A DNA stretch of 64,000 nt, taken from assembly GCF_024749285.1 (NCBI RefSeq), contig NZ_CP087196.1, forward strand, positions 4,340,001 to 4,404,000, in the 5' to 3' direction. The position numbers and the translations under genes are program-made. This DNA comes from Pseudomonas sp. B21-015 (lineage in GTDB: Bacteria; Pseudomonadota; Gammaproteobacteria; Pseudomonadales; Pseudomonadaceae). Positions 49,375 through 62,573 of this stretch are shown one piece after another (within the stretch, counting starts at the first letter, position 1; each line of letters opens with the position of its first letter). The notes beneath the pieces were generated by a model. The model worked only from the letters and a program-made list of their open reading frames with translations, was not told where the DNA came from and searched no databases.

Positions 49375-50517
49375 TCAGACAGCCGAAGCCCCCAAAGCCG
49401 CCACAATCCGCTGCAACGCCGGCGAATCCCCTTCAATCCGCACCTTCGACCCATCGATTTCACGTCGCCGCGGGTAATGTTTGCGCAGCGCATCGAACGC
49501 TGCACGCTGCTCGCTCAGATTGCCTACAAGGCTGCGACGGAAATCCGCGTCGTCGCGGCGCGGGTCGTACACGCCACGGCATAACATCGCCAGCGCCCAG
49601 GCCGGATCGGTATCGGCATTCAACGTCACGGCCGACAGCCATGGCGCTGGCAGCAAATCGCTCAGGCTGACCTGTTCCGGTTGCCCAAGGAACTTGCAAA
49701 ACGCCTGATAGATCTGCGCCGTCCCGCGCTGCTTGCCGTCGAGGCTGTAACCGGCAATGTGCGGCGTCGCGATGACACACAACTCCGCCAGCGCTACATC
49801 GACCTCAGGCTCAGCCTCCCAGACATCCAGCACCGCTTGCAGGTCTTCACGTTGCAACAGCACTTGGCGCAGGGCGGTGTTATCCACCACCGGGCCACGA
49901 CTGGCGTTGATCAACCAAGTGCCGGACTTGAGTTGGTTCAACCGTTTTTTATCGAACAGATGCCAGGTTGCCTGAGGGCCTTGCTTGTCCAGCGGCGTGT
50001 GCAGGCTGATGACGTCGCATTGCTCGATGATCTGCTCGAGACTGACGTAATCGCCCCCTTCAGCGGCTTGCCGGGGTGGATCGCAAACCAGCACGTTCCA
50101 GCCCAGGCCTTGCAGAACCCTGACCAGCCGCCCGCCGACTTCACCGGCACCGACCACGCCGTAGGTGCGCTGAGTCAGGTCGGCGCCTTCGATTTCGGCC
50201 AGGGTCAGCAGGCTGCCCAGCACGTAATCGACCACCCCCCGGGCATTGCAGCCCGGCGCGCTGGACCAGGTGATGCCGGCCTGCTGAAAGTAGTCCAGAT
50301 CCAGGTGATCGGTCCCGATGGTGCACGTGCCGACAAAACGCACCTTGCTGCCTTCGAGCAACGCGCGGTTGACGTTAGTCACCGAGCGCACCAGCAGCAC
50401 ATCGGCCTGCTCGACAGTGGCGCGGTCGATGGAACGTCCCGGCACTCGGCGGATTTCACCGAAGCTTTCAAAGAAAGCATCGAGCAGCGGGATATTTTCG
50501 TCGGCAACAATCAGCAT
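49375..50517 (-). CDS. pdxB: Erythronate-4-phosphate dehydrogenase
   Basis: 380 residues. NAD-dependent D-2-hydroxyacid dehydrogenase that makes the second step of pyridoxal phosphate synthesis. NAD motif [19 protein letters not shown] (about residue 120); substrate and catalytic Arg/Glu/His in [25 protein letters not shown] and [17 protein letters not shown]-terminal DUF3410 domain (residues about 285-380) marks true PdxB. Starts [16 protein letters not shown]. Confidence 0.96.
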   Translation of the reverse strand: MLIVADENIPLLDAFFESFGEIRRVPGRSIDRATVEQADVLLVRSVTNVNRALLEGSKVRFVGTCTIGTDHLDLDYFQQAGITWSSAPGCNARGVVDYVLGSLLTLAEIEGADLTQRTYGVVGAGEVGGRLVRVLQGLGWNVLVCDPPRQAAEGGDYVSLEQIIEQCDVISLHTPLDKQGPQATWHLFDKKRLNQLKSGTWLINASRGPVVDNTALRQVLLQREDLQAVLDVWEAEPEVDVALAELCVIATPHIAGYSLDGKQRGTAQIYQAFCKFLGQPEQVSLSDLLPAPWLSAVTLNADTDPAWALAMLCRGVYDPRRDDADFRRSLVGNLSEQRAAFDALRKHYPRRREIDGSKVRIEGDSPALQRIVAALGASAV

Positions 50518-50612
50518 GGCAGGCTCCTTTGGCGGACCGGCAGTTTAGGCGCAGATGACCGTGATGGGCCAGCAGGCATTGTTCACCTTAAATGTGAAGG
50601 GGCCACTCATCC

Positions 50613-50640
50613 TGCGGGAGAGGGCTTGCCTGCTCCCACA
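50613..50640. repeat. Single degenerate REP
   Basis: TGCGGGAGAGGGCTTGCCTG then CTCCCACA: a single copy with mismatches in the stem, no partner nearby. Confidence 0.65.
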
Positions 50641-50759
50641 AGGGTCTCAAACACCGCAAGCAACCATTTACAAATCCGCAACACAGGATTTTTCCTGACC
50701 ACGGCGTCAAGGCGTAGAATGCGCCGCCTCGCGCATCAAAACCCTTTGGACGTTTCGCC

Positions 50760-52169
50760 TTGAATTCCGTGACTGACCGCCCCTCCGCTATTTCCCTCAC
50801 CCGCCCGGCCCGGGTTCGCCTGGAGCTGAAAAACCTGCTCGGCCTGGCGTTGCCGATCATGATCGCGCAACTGGCGACCACCGCCATGGGCTTCGTCGAT
50901 GCGGTGATGGCCGGTCGGGTCGGGCCTCGCGACCTGGCGGCCGTCGCACTGGGCAACTCGATCTGGGTGCCGGTGTTTCTGCTGATGACCGGCACACTGC
51001 TGGCCACCACCCCGAAAGTCGCCCAGCGCTTCGGCGCCGGCACCCACAGCGAGATTGGCCCGATCGTACGCCAGGCCTTGTGGCTGGCGCTGGTGGTGGG
51101 TTTGATGGCGAGCGGCATGCTGTTCAGCGCCGAACCAATCCTGCACATCATGAAGGTCGACCCCGAGCTGATCGGCCCGTGCATGCAATACCTGCACGGC
51201 ATCGCCAGCGGTCTGCCCGCCGTCGCGTTCTATCACGTGCTGCGTTGCTTCAGTGATGGCCTGGGCCGCACCCGCCCGGCCATGGTCCTTGGCCTGTGTG
51301 GGTTGGCGCTGAACATTCCGCTCAATTACATCTTCATCTACGGCCATTTTGGTGTGCCGGCCATGGGCGGTGTCGGCTGCGGCTGGGCCACAGCCATCGT
51401 GATGTGGGTGATGGCGTTGGGCATGGCCGGCTGGGAGCGCTGGGCGCCGGCCTATCAGTCGAGTGAGTTGTTCAGCCGTTTTGACTGGCCGCAGTGGTCG
51501 GTGATCAAGCGTTTGCTGGGCATCGGTTTGCCGATTGGCATCGCGGTGTTTGCCGAGTCGAGCATCTTCGCCGTGATCGCGTTGCTGATCGGCAGCCTCG
51601 GCGCCACCGTGGTCGCCGGGCACCAGATTGCCCTGAATTTCAGCTCGCTGGTGTTCATGATCCCCTACTCCCTGGGCATGGCCGTGACCGTGCGGGTCGG
51701 CCAGGCACTGGGCCGTGAAGAACCACGGGAAGCACGCTTCGCCGCCGGCATCGGCATGGGCACTGCGCTGGCGTACGCCTGCCTGTCGGCGAGCCTGATG
51801 CTGTTGCTACGCGAACCCATCGCCGCGATCTACACCGCCGACCCGACGGTGATTCACGTGGCCGCGATGCTGATTGTGTACTCGGCGCTGTTTCAGTTTT
51901 CCGATGCGATTCAGGTGACGGCGGCCGGTGCGCTGCGGGGCTATCAGGACACTCGGGTGACGATGATCCTGACGTTGTTCGCGTACTGGGGAATTGGTTT
52001 GCCCGTGGGTTACGCCCTGGGCCTGACCGATTGGTTCGGCACGCCGAGCGGCCCGAGCGGGCTGTGGCAGGGTTTGATCGTCGGCTTGAGTTGCGCGGCG
52101 CTGATGCTGTCGATCCGCCTGGCGCGCAGCGCACGCAAGCGGATCCGCCTCAATCGTTCGGCCGGTTAA
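50760..52169 (+). CDS. MATE-family multidrug efflux transporter
   Basis: 469 residues, twelve hydrophobic segments. Cation-driven exporter. Start TTG at 50760 is taken from the frame ([20 protein letters not shown]); GTG at 50769 is an alternative, and neither has a strong ribosome site. MATE signature regions [20 protein letters not shown] and [20 protein letters not shown] are seen. PmpM/NorM-type. It converges with tusA: the two stop codons overlap in TTAA. Confidence 0.93.
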   Translation: MNSVTDRPSAISLTRPARVRLELKNLLGLALPIMIAQLATTAMGFVDAVMAGRVGPRDLAAVALGNSIWVPVFLLMTGTLLATTPKVAQRFGAGTHSEIGPIVRQALWLALVVGLMASGMLFSAEPILHIMKVDPELIGPCMQYLHGIASGLPAVAFYHVLRCFSDGLGRTRPAMVLGLCGLALNIPLNYIFIYGHFGVPAMGGVGCGWATAIVMWVMALGMAGWERWAPAYQSSELFSRFDWPQWSVIKRLLGIGLPIGIAVFAESSIFAVIALLIGSLGATVVAGHQIALNFSSLVFMIPYSLGMAVTVRVGQALGREEPREARFAAGIGMGTALAYACLSASLMLLLREPIAAIYTADPTVIHVAAMLIVYSALFQFSDAIQVTAAGALRGYQDTRVTMILTLFAYWGIGLPVGYALGLTDWFGTPSGPSGLWQGLIVGLSCAALMLSIRLARSARKRIRLNRSAG

Positions 52170-52417
52170 GCGAGTTTCTTGCGAATCCAGTAGAGGTAGG
52201 TGCCTGCCTCTTCGTGCTGTGCGACCAGTTCGTGGTCGAGAAACACGCAGAACTTGGGAATGTCGCGACGGGTCGACGGGTCGGTAGCGATCACCTTCAG
52301 CAAACCGCCGGGCACCAGGTCGCGGATGTGCTGGTGCAACATCATCACCGGTTCCGGGCAATTGAGACCGGTAGCGTCGAGGGTGCCGTCTACCGGCGTA
52401 TCGATCATTTCACTCAT
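52166..52417 (-). CDS. tusA: Sulfurtransferase TusA
   Basis: 83 residues. Carries sulfur on a Cys for tRNA 2-thiouridine and molybdenum cofactor paths. The catalytic Cys is in [21 protein letters not shown] (about residue 20), with the PEP-type Pro next to it. C-terminal part ends [20 protein letters not shown]. Complete. Confidence 0.94.
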   Translation of the reverse strand: MSEMIDTPVDGTLDATGLNCPEPVMMLHQHIRDLVPGGLLKVIATDPSTRRDIPKFCVFLDHELVAQHEEAGTYLYWIRKKLA

Positions 52418-52479
52418 GGTTTACTCCTGAAACTTGCCGGCATTGTCGCGCATTGTCGGGTGTCTAGTCACTGACAGCT

Positions 52480-52591
52480 GATCGTTCCCACGCTCTGTGT
52501 GGGAATGCATCCCGTGACGCTCTGCATCACATCCAAAGGCGGAACGCGGAGCGTCCCCGGCGGCGTTCCCACGCAGAGCATGGGAACGATC
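52480..52591. repeat. Long inverted repeat of the GTTCCCACGC type
   Basis: GATCGTTCCCACGCTCTG at the left end and the inverted CAGAGCATGGGAACGATC at the right; inner parts (GTGTGGGAATGC, GCATTCC-like segments) form further stems. Unlike the GGGAGCGG REPs. Repeats of this type are frequent in pseudomonads from memory. Confidence 0.85.
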
Positions 52592-52602
52592 GGCACACAA
52601 AG

Positions 52603-53676
52603 TCAGCGGGACTTGGGTTTCTTTACGTCGAGCCGGCGCAAATGGCAGGTCACTTCTTCACGGTCGTGATACAGCTGCTTGCAGCCGATTTCAACCCGAA
52701 TACCCCGCGCCTTGAACCCCTCGGCAATACGCTCCAGCAAGCGCTTCACTTCGGCATAACGCTGCTTCATCGGCAGCTTGAGGTTGACCACCGCTTCCCG
52801 GCAATGCCCCTCGCCAATCCATTCTTCCAGCATCGCCGCGTTGCGCGCCGGTTTCTCGACGATGTCGCAGACCATCCAGTCCACCGGCTGCTTGGGCTTG
52901 AAGGTGAAACCGTCGGCCATCAAGTGTTGAACCAGACCAGTGTCCATCAGGCTTTCGGCCATCGGGCCGTTGTCGATGGCGGTCACCAGCATGCCACGAT
53001 TGACCAGTTGCCAGGTCCAGCCGCCAGGGGCGGCGCCGAGGTCGACACCGGTCATGTCGCTATGCAGGCGCTCGTCCCACTGGTCGCGGGGGATGAAATG
53101 GTGCCAAGCCTCTTCCAGTTTCAACGTCGAACGGCTCGGCGCTTCACGGGGAAACTTCAGGCGTGGAATGCCCATCGGCCACATCGCCGAATTGTTCGAC
53201 TCCGCCAGGCCCATGAACACTTCGCGGCCGCTCTTGAAGGTCAGCAGCAGCCGCGGTTTGTTGGGGTCTTCCACCAGTTTGCCGGCCGCCATCAGTGCCT
53301 TGCGCAGGTGAACTTCGAATTTTTTGCAGAAGTTCGACAGTTCTTTGCCATCGTTGGTGTCGACCATTTCCAGCCACAGGCTGCCACACAGCGGGAAGTC
53401 CGCCATGTGCGCAAGGATCACGCTGATGCGATCAGTTTCCGGCAGATCAATAAAGATTCCACGGGCCCACTGACGCGGGAAGATCAGGTCGGCGAAACGC
53501 TGGCCACGCATCAGGCGTTCGGCGCCGTCTTCTTCGGTGCAGATAAATTCGGCATAGGCGCTGGCGGTCTTGGCCTTGGCATAACCGGCCACGTTCAGCC
53601 GCGCGGCATGTTCGGAAATCTCGGAACAGACTTCGCCTTCGAAGCCCGGCCGGCAATGCATAAAGAGGGTGTTCAT
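52603..53676 (-). CDS. rlmM: 23S rRNA (cytidine-2498-2'-O)-methyltransferase
   Basis: 357 residues. Methylates C2498 of 23S rRNA. An N-terminal THUMP-like region (residues about 1-170) is followed by a Rossmann methyltransferase with SAM motif GVDLGAAPGGWTWQL (about residue 222). Catalytic KDKE-type residues include MVCDIVEKPARN and VVNLKLPMKQRY. Complete; length as for the family. Confidence 0.94.
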   Translation of the reverse strand: MNTLFMHCRPGFEGEVCSEISEHAARLNVAGYAKAKTASAYAEFICTEEDGAERLMRGQRFADLIFPRQWARGIFIDLPETDRISVILAHMADFPLCGSLWLEMVDTNDGKELSNFCKKFEVHLRKALMAAGKLVEDPNKPRLLLTFKSGREVFMGLAESNNSAMWPMGIPRLKFPREAPSRSTLKLEEAWHHFIPRDQWDERLHSDMTGVDLGAAPGGWTWQLVNRGMLVTAIDNGPMAESLMDTGLVQHLMADGFTFKPKQPVDWMVCDIVEKPARNAAMLEEWIGEGHCREAVVNLKLPMKQRYAEVKRLLERIAEGFKARGIRVEIGCKQLYHDREEVTCHLRRLDVKKPKSR

Positions 53677-53899
53677 TCTTACTCCTGGGCAGTTGGCGGA
53701 AAAATTGCGCCACTGCGCGATGCCCAGACTTGCGTTGAAGCAAAGCCTGTCACGAAAACCGGCGCATGATAGCCGAGATCGGCCCCCTGGACTTGTCCAT
53801 AGCGTCCGGTTATTAGCCTTAACGTCTAAACAGGGCTAGGTTAAAGGCTCTGTCCGTCCTCTCAGTCCGTAGCCGCGCGGATCTAAAGGAGTCATTTCA
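53677..53899. other. Divergent intergenic region between rlmM and acnA
   Basis: 223 bases. Carries both promoters; AAAGGAG precedes the acnA ATG. No repeat or terminator noticed. Confidence 0.4.
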
Positions 53900-56641
<2,742 letters not shown>

Positions 56642-56657
56642 CGCCCTTGCTGACATC

Positions 56658-56686
56658 GACACCGCCTTCGGGCGGTGTTCTTGTTT
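56658..56686 (+). terminator. acnA terminator
   Basis: ACACCGCC-TTCG-GGCGGTGT hairpin with a UUCG tetraloop, followed by TCTTGTTT. Confidence 0.82.
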
Positions 56687-56744
56687 ACGCGGTGTACGGT
56701 TCTATAATCGCGCGCCCAATCATTTTGTATCGATCACAAATCAA

Positions 56745-56836
56745 ATGCGGGAGCGAGCTTGCTCGCGAAGGCGGTGTGTCAGACAACGAAGAGGTTGAAT
56801 GTTAAACCGCTCTCGCGAGCAAGCCCGCTCCCACAG
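56745..56836. repeat. REP doublet
   Basis: TGCGGGAGCGAGCTTGCTCG at the left and the inverted CGAGCAAGCCCGCTCCCACA at the right, about 50 bases apart. The arms differ slightly (GAGCTTGC versus GCGGGCTTGC). Confidence 0.88.
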
Positions 56837-56878
56837 AAACTGAGGCAATCCGCAGATTCTCTGAAACAAGGATTTCAA

Positions 56879-57670
56879 ATGATCGCTCTGCCATGGATCT
56901 ATCTGGCACTTCTCTCCATTGGCTATAGCCTGGCTTTGATCTACGGCCATCTCGGCTGGCTGGCCGCTATCTCTTTCGGGTTGCTGCTGTTTGCCGGCTT
57001 CGCCGTTCGCCAACAACAGATTCCGCTTGGCCGCTACCTCGGCCACGGCTTGTTCATCGTTCTGGCGGTAGCGCTGGCAATGCACTGGCTTCCCGGCTTC
57101 TACAACGGTCGCGCCATCGATCCCCAACGTTTCACCGACGATGCCGTGCCGTTCGCCATGTACCTGAATCAGGACAAACCCCTGATCGGCTTCTGGCTGT
57201 TGCTGGTTTGCCCGTGGATTATCGGCCGGCGTTCGCTGCGACTGGCCGTTTATGCCACCGCCCTCGCCCTGACCGTAAGCGCCGTGCTGGCCTTGGGTGG
57301 CGCGCTGTTGCTGGGCGTGATCAGTTGGGCGCCGAAGTGGCCGGATCAAGCCTGGCTGTGGGTGCTGAACAATCTGTTGCTGGTGACGCTGGTGGAAGAA
57401 GCGCTGTTTCGCGGCTACATCCAGGGCGGTCTGAGCCGGCACTTCAAACACCTGCCTTATGGCGAAAGCCTCGCGCTGGTGCTCGCATCAATGCTGTTCG
57501 GCCTCGTTCATCTGGGCGCTGGCTGGCAATGGGTGTTGCTGGCGAGCCTGGCGGGGCTCGGCTACGGCCTTGCCTACCGTTTCGGCGGGTTGGGCGCGGC
57601 CATCGCCACCCATTTTGGTTTGAATTTGCTGCATTTCGGGCTGTTCACTTATCCGATGCTCGCCGGGTGA
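56879..57670 (+). CDS. CPBP-family intramembrane metalloprotease
   Basis: 263 residues from MIALPWIYLALLSIGYSLAL; the frame before this runs through the REP. About seven hydrophobic segments. CPBP motifs: EEALFRGYIQGGL (Glu-Glu-x3-Arg, about residue 175), LFGLVHLGAGW (His, about 204) and HFGLNLLHFGLF. An inner-membrane protease or Abi-like protein; substrate unknown. Lies between acnA and aer, as recalled for PA1560. Confidence 0.9.
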   Translation: MIALPWIYLALLSIGYSLALIYGHLGWLAAISFGLLLFAGFAVRQQQIPLGRYLGHGLFIVLAVALAMHWLPGFYNGRAIDPQRFTDDAVPFAMYLNQDKPLIGFWLLLVCPWIIGRRSLRLAVYATALALTVSAVLALGGALLLGVISWAPKWPDQAWLWVLNNLLLVTLVEEALFRGYIQGGLSRHFKHLPYGESLALVLASMLFGLVHLGAGWQWVLLASLAGLGYGLAYRFGGLGAAIATHFGLNLLHFGLFTYPMLAG

Positions 57671-57773
57671 CGCAATGATCGTTTTGCGACGCGTCACTGA
57701 TTATTGAAAAAAAACCTCAATAAGTTCCTGACGATGCCGATAACCGCTCAAAGCCTTGCGGATTGAGAAAGCC

Positions 57774-59339
57774 ATGCGTAACAACCAGCCCATTACACAA
57801 CGCGAACGGACCTTCCCGGCTCAGCAACGGTTGATTTCCACCACCGATGCCAAGGGCTTGATCACCTACTGCAACGATGCTTTCGTCGAAATCAGCGGGT
57901 TTTCTCGTGAGGAACTGATCCGTGCGCCGCATAACCTGGTCCGTCACCCCGACGTCCCGGCTGCGGTGTTCGCGCACATGTGGGGCACACTGAAACAAGG
58001 CTTGCCATGGATGGGCATTGTCAAGAATCGCTGCAAGACCGGTGACCACTACTGGGTTAACGCCTATGTCACACCGGTGTTCGATGGCAATCAGGTGATC
58101 GGTTACGAGTCGGTGCGGGTCAAACCCACCGCCGAGCAGATCCGCCGTGCCGAAGCGCTCTACCAACGCATCAACCAGGGCAAGTCAGCCGTTCCTCAAA
58201 CGGATAAGTGGTTGCCGGTACTTCAGGACTGGCTGCCGTTCATACTGATCAGCCAACTGAGCTTCATGATTGGCGCCACGTTGACGTCGCAGTGGGGCTT
58301 CGCCCTCGCCGCCGGCCTCTCGGTGCCATTGGGTTTGATGGGCTTGAGCTGGCAACAGCGCGGTATCAAGCGTCTGCTGCGCCTGGCCGAGCAGACCACG
58401 TCCGACCCGCTGATCGCGCAGATGTACACCGATAGCCGCGGTGCCCAGGCGCGTCTGGAGATGTCGATCCTCAGCCAGGAAGCACGCCTGAAAACCTGCC
58501 TGACCCGCCTGCAGGACACCGCCGAGCATCTGACGGAGCAAGCGAAGCAGTCCGACGCCCTGGCCCACAACAGCTCCACGGGCCTGGAACGTCAACGGGT
58601 CGAAACCGAGCAGGTGGCGACCGCCGTCAATGAGATGGCCGCCACCACTCAGGAGGTTGCCAGCCACGTGCAGCGCACCGCTGACGCCACTCAGGAAGCC
58701 AATCGCCTGACCGGTCGCGGTCGCGATATCGCCGGGGAAACCCGCGAAGCTATTCAGCGCCTGTCGGCGGTGGTCGGTGAAACCGGCCTGACGGTCACGC
58801 AATTGGCTAAAGACAGTAACGAAATCGGCGGTGTGGTTGATGTGATCAAAGGCATCGCCGACCAGACCAACCTGCTGGCCTTGAACGCCGCGATTGAAGC
58901 CGCGCGTGCCGGTGAGATGGGCCGTGGTTTTGCGGTGGTGGCCGACGAAGTTCGCCAACTGGCGCAACGCACCAGCGAATCCACCGGGCAGATCCACGCC
59001 CTGATCGCCAAGCTGCAACAGACCGCCGGCACGGCGGTGCAAACCATGGAGGCTGGCCATCGCCAGGCCGAAGAAGGTGTGGCACGGGTATTGGAAGCGG
59101 ATCAGGCGCTGGTGGGCATCAGCGAAGCCGTGGCCCACATCACCGACATGACCACTCAGATCGCTGCCGCTACCGAAGAGCAAAGCGCTGTGGCCGAAGA
59201 AATCAGCCGCAACATCAGCAACATCTCGCAACTGGCTGACCAGACCTCGGAACAGGCACAGAACTCGGCGCTGTTGAGCGAGGAACTGACCAAGACCGCG
59301 AATACCCAGTATTCGTTGGTGGAGCGGTTTAACCGCTGA
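57774..59339 (+). CDS. aer: Aerotaxis receptor Aer
   Basis: 521 residues from [19 protein letters not shown]-terminal PAS domain ([20 protein letters not shown], residues about 18-110) should bind FAD and sense redox; two hydrophobic segments ([18 protein letters not shown] and a following one, about 155-195) anchor it; methyl-accepting domain ends with the hairpin motif [20 protein letters not shown]. No periplasmic sensor. Signals to CheA/CheW. Adjacent to the cytochrome oxidase genes. Confidence 0.96.
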   Translation: MRNNQPITQRERTFPAQQRLISTTDAKGLITYCNDAFVEISGFSREELIRAPHNLVRHPDVPAAVFAHMWGTLKQGLPWMGIVKNRCKTGDHYWVNAYVTPVFDGNQVIGYESVRVKPTAEQIRRAEALYQRINQGKSAVPQTDKWLPVLQDWLPFILISQLSFMIGATLTSQWGFALAAGLSVPLGLMGLSWQQRGIKRLLRLAEQTTSDPLIAQMYTDSRGAQARLEMSILSQEARLKTCLTRLQDTAEHLTEQAKQSDALAHNSSTGLERQRVETEQVATAVNEMAATTQEVASHVQRTADATQEANRLTGRGRDIAGETREAIQRLSAVVGETGLTVTQLAKDSNEIGGVVDVIKGIADQTNLLALNAAIEAARAGEMGRGFAVVADEVRQLAQRTSESTGQIHALIAKLQQTAGTAVQTMEAGHRQAEEGVARVLEADQALVGISEAVAHITDMTTQIAAATEEQSAVAEEISRNISNISQLADQTSEQAQNSALLSEELTKTANTQYSLVERFNR

Positions 59340-59355
59340 TCAGTGACAGCAAAAC

Positions 59356-59391
59356 GAAAACCCGGACGGTGAAAACTTCCGGGTTTTTTAT
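59356..59391 (+). terminator. aer terminator
   Basis: AAAACCCGGA pairs with TCCGGGTTTT around a 10-base loop, then TTATTG. Confidence 0.88.
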
Positions 59392-59421
59392 TGCCATTCT
59401 GAAAATAGTGACGCCTGTCCG

Positions 59422-59526
59422 GGCCCCTTCGCGGGCAAGCCCGCTCCCACAGGGTTTTGTATTGATCATAAAAATCGAGCGACACCGCCAGTCACTGTGG
59501 GAGCGGGCTTGCCCGCGATGAGGCCC
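59422..59526. repeat. REP doublet (GCGGGCAAGCCCGC arms)
   Basis: GGCCCCTTCGCGGGCAAGCC at left and the inverted GGCTTGCCCGCGATGAGGCC at right. Arms use GGGCAAGCCC, a variant of the other REPs. Between convergent genes. Confidence 0.9.
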
Positions 59527-59544
59527 CGGCAGGCACTGCAAATC

Positions 59545-60222
59545 TTACTGTAGAAATTCCGCAACCTTCCTCGCCGCAGCCGCCAAATGCTGCTCATGGG
59601 TAAACCCCGAAGCCTTCAACGGCTTCAAATCATGGTCCCCTGCCGTCAGCCAGAACACCTCGATAGCCGGGGCCAATGCGTAAGCCTCCACGGCTTCACG
59701 ATTACCCAACGCATCCCTCTCCCCCTGCACGATCAACGTCCGGGTTTTCAGAGCCGCCAAATGCTCGACCCGCGGCTTCTCCGGTTTGCCCACCGCATAA
59801 AACGGATAACCGAGACACACCAGCGCATCCGCTTCCAGCTCATCGGCTAAAAGACTGGCCATCCGCCCGCCCATGGACTTGCCGCCAATGGCCACACGCC
59901 CAGTGACATGGCGTCGCACCAAGGCATACACCTCGCGCCAGCACTCCAGCAATTTCGGCGCCGGGTTCGGCGGGCGCTTGCCGCCATCGGCACGGCGCTG
60001 GGCCATGTACGGAAACTCGAAACGCAACACATTGACCCCATGTGCAGCAAGGCGCACAGCCATGTCGCTCATCCAGCCACTGTCCATCGGCGCACCGGCG
60101 CCGTGAGCGAGAATCAGTGTCGCCGAAGCCGGTGTCGAGGCCGCATTCCACAACCATCCATGATCCTGCACGCACTGCGCCCATTGATCCCCGTCAATAC
60201 TGGCCTTGTGCTGTTTGTCCAT
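59545..60222 (-). CDS. Alpha/beta hydrolase (KANL3/Tex30-type)
   Basis: 225 residues from MDKQHKASIDGDQWAQCVQD; the ATG at 60291 is less likely as the ORF before it is not protein-like. Nucleophile elbow GGKSMGGRMASLL (Ser, about residue 115), oxyanion strand LILAHGAGAPMDSGW, and C-terminal TAGDHDLKPLK with the catalytic His. Cytosolic; substrate unknown. Divergent from ccoN. Confidence 0.9.
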   Translation of the reverse strand: MDKQHKASIDGDQWAQCVQDHGWLWNAASTPASATLILAHGAGAPMDSGWMSDMAVRLAAHGVNVLRFEFPYMAQRRADGGKRPPNPAPKLLECWREVYALVRRHVTGRVAIGGKSMGGRMASLLADELEADALVCLGYPFYAVGKPEKPRVEHLAALKTRTLIVQGERDALGNREAVEAYALAPAIEVFWLTAGDHDLKPLKASGFTHEQHLAAAARKVAEFLQ

Positions 60223-60317
60223 GCTTGCCTCGCTTTTAGTCTGCCTATAACTCCAGACGAAGGGAGCGTTGCCTTGCGCAAACGCTCTCACTTCGGCTGA
60301 ACCGTGGATGGGGAACC

Positions 60318-61742
60318 ATGAACACTTCTATCAGTACCGCCTACAACTACAAGGTGGTCCGCCAATTCGCCATTATGACGGTGGTATGGGGCATCGTCGG
60401 CATGGGGCTCGGGGTTTTTCTCGCCGCCCAGTTGGTCTGGCCCGAACTCAACTTCAATCTGCCATGGACCAGCTTCGGGCGGTTGCGTCCGCTGCACACC
60501 AACGCGGTGATCTTCGCCTTCGGCGGCTGCGCCTTGTTCGCCAGTTCTTTCTATTCGGTGCAACGCACCTGCCAGGCCCGTTTGTTTGCGCCGAAAATCG
60601 CCGCGTTCTGCTTCTGGGGCTGGCAACTGGTGATCCTGCTGGCGGCCATCAGCCTGCCGCTCGGCTACACCAGCTCCAAGGAATACGCCGAACTGGAATG
60701 GCCGATCGACATCCTGATCACCATCGTCTGGGTGGCCTATGCCATCGTGTTTTTCGGCACGATCATGCAGCGCAAGACCAAACACATCTATGTCGGTAAC
60801 TGGTTCTTCGGTGCGTTCATCATCACCGTGGCGATCCTGCACATCGTCAACAACCTGGAATTGCCGGTGAGCCTCACCAAGTCCTACTCGGTGTACGCCG
60901 GTGCGACCGATGCCATGGTGCAGTGGTGGTACGGACACAACGCCGTAGGCTTTTTCCTCACCGCCGGTTTTCTCGGGATGATGTACTACTTCGTGCCGAA
61001 ACAGGCCGAGCGTCCGGTGTATTCCTATCGCCTGTCCATCGTGCACTTCTGGGCGCTGATCACCCTGTACATCTGGGCCGGCCCCCACCACTTGCACTAC
61101 ACCGCACTGCCGGACTGGGCGCAGTCGCTGGGCATGGTGATGTCGCTGATCCTGCTGGCGCCGAGCTGGGGCGGGATGATCAACGGCATGATGACCCTGT
61201 CGGGCGCCTGGCATAAGTTGCGCAGCGACCCGATCCTGCGTTTCCTCGTGGTCTCCCTGGCGTTCTACGGCATGTCGACCTTCGAAGGGCCGATGATGGC
61301 AATCAAAACGGTCAACGCCCTCTCCCACTACACCGACTGGACCATCGGCCACGTTCACGCCGGCGCGCTCGGCTGGGTGGCGATGATTTCCATCGGCGCG
61401 CTGTACCACATGATCCCGAAAGTCTTCGGCCGCGAGCAGATGCACAGCACCGGCCTGATCAATGCGCACTTCTGGCTGGCGACCATCGGCACCGTGCTGT
61501 ACATCGCCTCGATGTGGGTCAACGGCATCGCCCAGGGCCTGATGTGGCGCGCCGTCAACGAGGACGGCACGCTGACCTATTCCTTCGTCGAAACCCTGGT
61601 GGCCAGCCACCCAGGTTTCGTCGTACGGCTGGTGGGCGGTGCGATCTTCCTCAGTGGCATGTTCCTGATGGCTTACAACACCTGGCGCACCGTGCGGGCC
61701 TCACAGCCTGCCGAAGCCGCCGCTGCTGCGCAGATCGCCTGA
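60318..61742 (+). CDS. ccoN: cbb3-type cytochrome c oxidase subunit I
   Basis: 474 residues, twelve membrane helices. Catalytic subunit with two b hemes and CuB. Ligands: heme b His in [16 protein letters not shown], binuclear centre His in [14 protein letters not shown] and [13 protein letters not shown], and [12 protein letters not shown] near the C-terminus. Starts [18 protein letters not shown]. No ANR box (TTGAT-N4-ATCAA) is seen in the 95-base upstream gap. Confidence 0.97.
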   Translation: MNTSISTAYNYKVVRQFAIMTVVWGIVGMGLGVFLAAQLVWPELNFNLPWTSFGRLRPLHTNAVIFAFGGCALFASSFYSVQRTCQARLFAPKIAAFCFWGWQLVILLAAISLPLGYTSSKEYAELEWPIDILITIVWVAYAIVFFGTIMQRKTKHIYVGNWFFGAFIITVAILHIVNNLELPVSLTKSYSVYAGATDAMVQWWYGHNAVGFFLTAGFLGMMYYFVPKQAERPVYSYRLSIVHFWALITLYIWAGPHHLHYTALPDWAQSLGMVMSLILLAPSWGGMINGMMTLSGAWHKLRSDPILRFLVVSLAFYGMSTFEGPMMAIKTVNALSHYTDWTIGHVHAGALGWVAMISIGALYHMIPKVFGREQMHSTGLINAHFWLATIGTVLYIASMWVNGIAQGLMWRAVNEDGTLTYSFVETLVASHPGFVVRLVGGAIFLSGMFLMAYNTWRTVRASQPAEAAAAAQIA

Positions 61743-61752
61743 GGAGTCCGCC

Positions 61753-62361
61753 ATGAAACACGAAACAATCGAGAAAAACGTCGGCCTGCTGCTGTTGCTG
61801 ATGGTGCTGGCCGTGAGCATCGGCGGCCTGACCCAGATCGTCCCGCTGTTCTTTCAGGACGTGACCAACAAACCGGTGGAAGGCATGAAGCCCTACACCG
61901 CGTTGCAACTGGAAGGTCGCGACATTTACATCCGCGAAGGCTGCGTCGGTTGCCATTCGCAGATGATCCGCCCGTTCCGTGCCGAAACCGAGCGCTATGG
62001 CCACTACTCGGTGGCCGGGGAAAGTGTGTGGGATCACCCGTTCCTTTGGGGTTCGAAACGAACCGGACCTGATTTGGCGCGAGTGGGCGGTCGCTACTCC
62101 GAAGACTGGCATCGCGCGCACTTGTACAACCCGCGCAACGTGGTGCCGGAGTCGAAGATGCCGGCCTACCCGTGGCTGGTGGCCAATCCGGTCGACAGCA
62201 GCCACACCGAAACCAAGCTCCGCGCCATGCGTACTCTCGGCGTGCCGTACACCGATGAGGACATCGCAGGCAGTGTCGAGTCGCTCAAGGGCAAGACCGA
62301 AATGGACGCGCTGGTTGCCTACCTTCAAGTGCTCGGCACTGCCATCAAGAGCAAGAGGTGA
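61753..62361 (+). CDS. ccoO: cbb3-type cytochrome c oxidase subunit II
   Basis: 202 residues. Membrane-anchored monoheme cytochrome c: N-terminal helix ([18 protein letters not shown]), then heme motif [14 protein letters not shown] (CxxCH, about residue 60). Relays electrons to CcoN. Ten bases after ccoN. Confidence 0.97.
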   Translation: MKHETIEKNVGLLLLLMVLAVSIGGLTQIVPLFFQDVTNKPVEGMKPYTALQLEGRDIYIREGCVGCHSQMIRPFRAETERYGHYSVAGESVWDHPFLWGSKRTGPDLARVGGRYSEDWHRAHLYNPRNVVPESKMPAYPWLVANPVDSSHTETKLRAMRTLGVPYTDEDIAGSVESLKGKTEMDALVAYLQVLGTAIKSKR

Positions 62362-62366
62362 GCCCC

Positions 62367-62573
62367 ATGGTCTTTGAAATGAGCAGTGGAATGATCCGCG
62401 GCCTGGGCACGGTCGTGGTGTTCGTGGCCTTCGTCGGCCTGACGCTGTGGGTGTTCAACGGCAAGCGCGATCCGGCATTCGCCGAAGCGCGCCTGCTGCC
62501 GTTCGCCGACGAACCGCAACAAGGCAACGCCACCACCCAAGAACCTGCAACAACAAGGAGTACCCGGCCATGA
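62367..62573 (+). CDS. ccoQ: cbb3-type oxidase assembly subunit CcoQ
   Basis: 68 residues from [20 protein letters not shown]; one membrane helix, then a basic cytosolic tail. The ATG at 62367 is 5 bases after the ccoO stop; its stop overlaps the ccoP ATG by 4 bases (ATGA). Stabilises the complex. Confidence 0.9.
   Translation: MVFEMSSGMIRGLGTVVVFVAFVGLTLWVFNGKRDPAFAEARLLPFADEPQQGNATTQEPATTRSTRP

Noticed and set aside
57700..57740. Inverted TTATTGA...TCAATAA before aer as ANR box
   Set aside because: Spacing of 9 and bases do not fit TTGAT-N4-ATCAA; A/T run makes chance likely.
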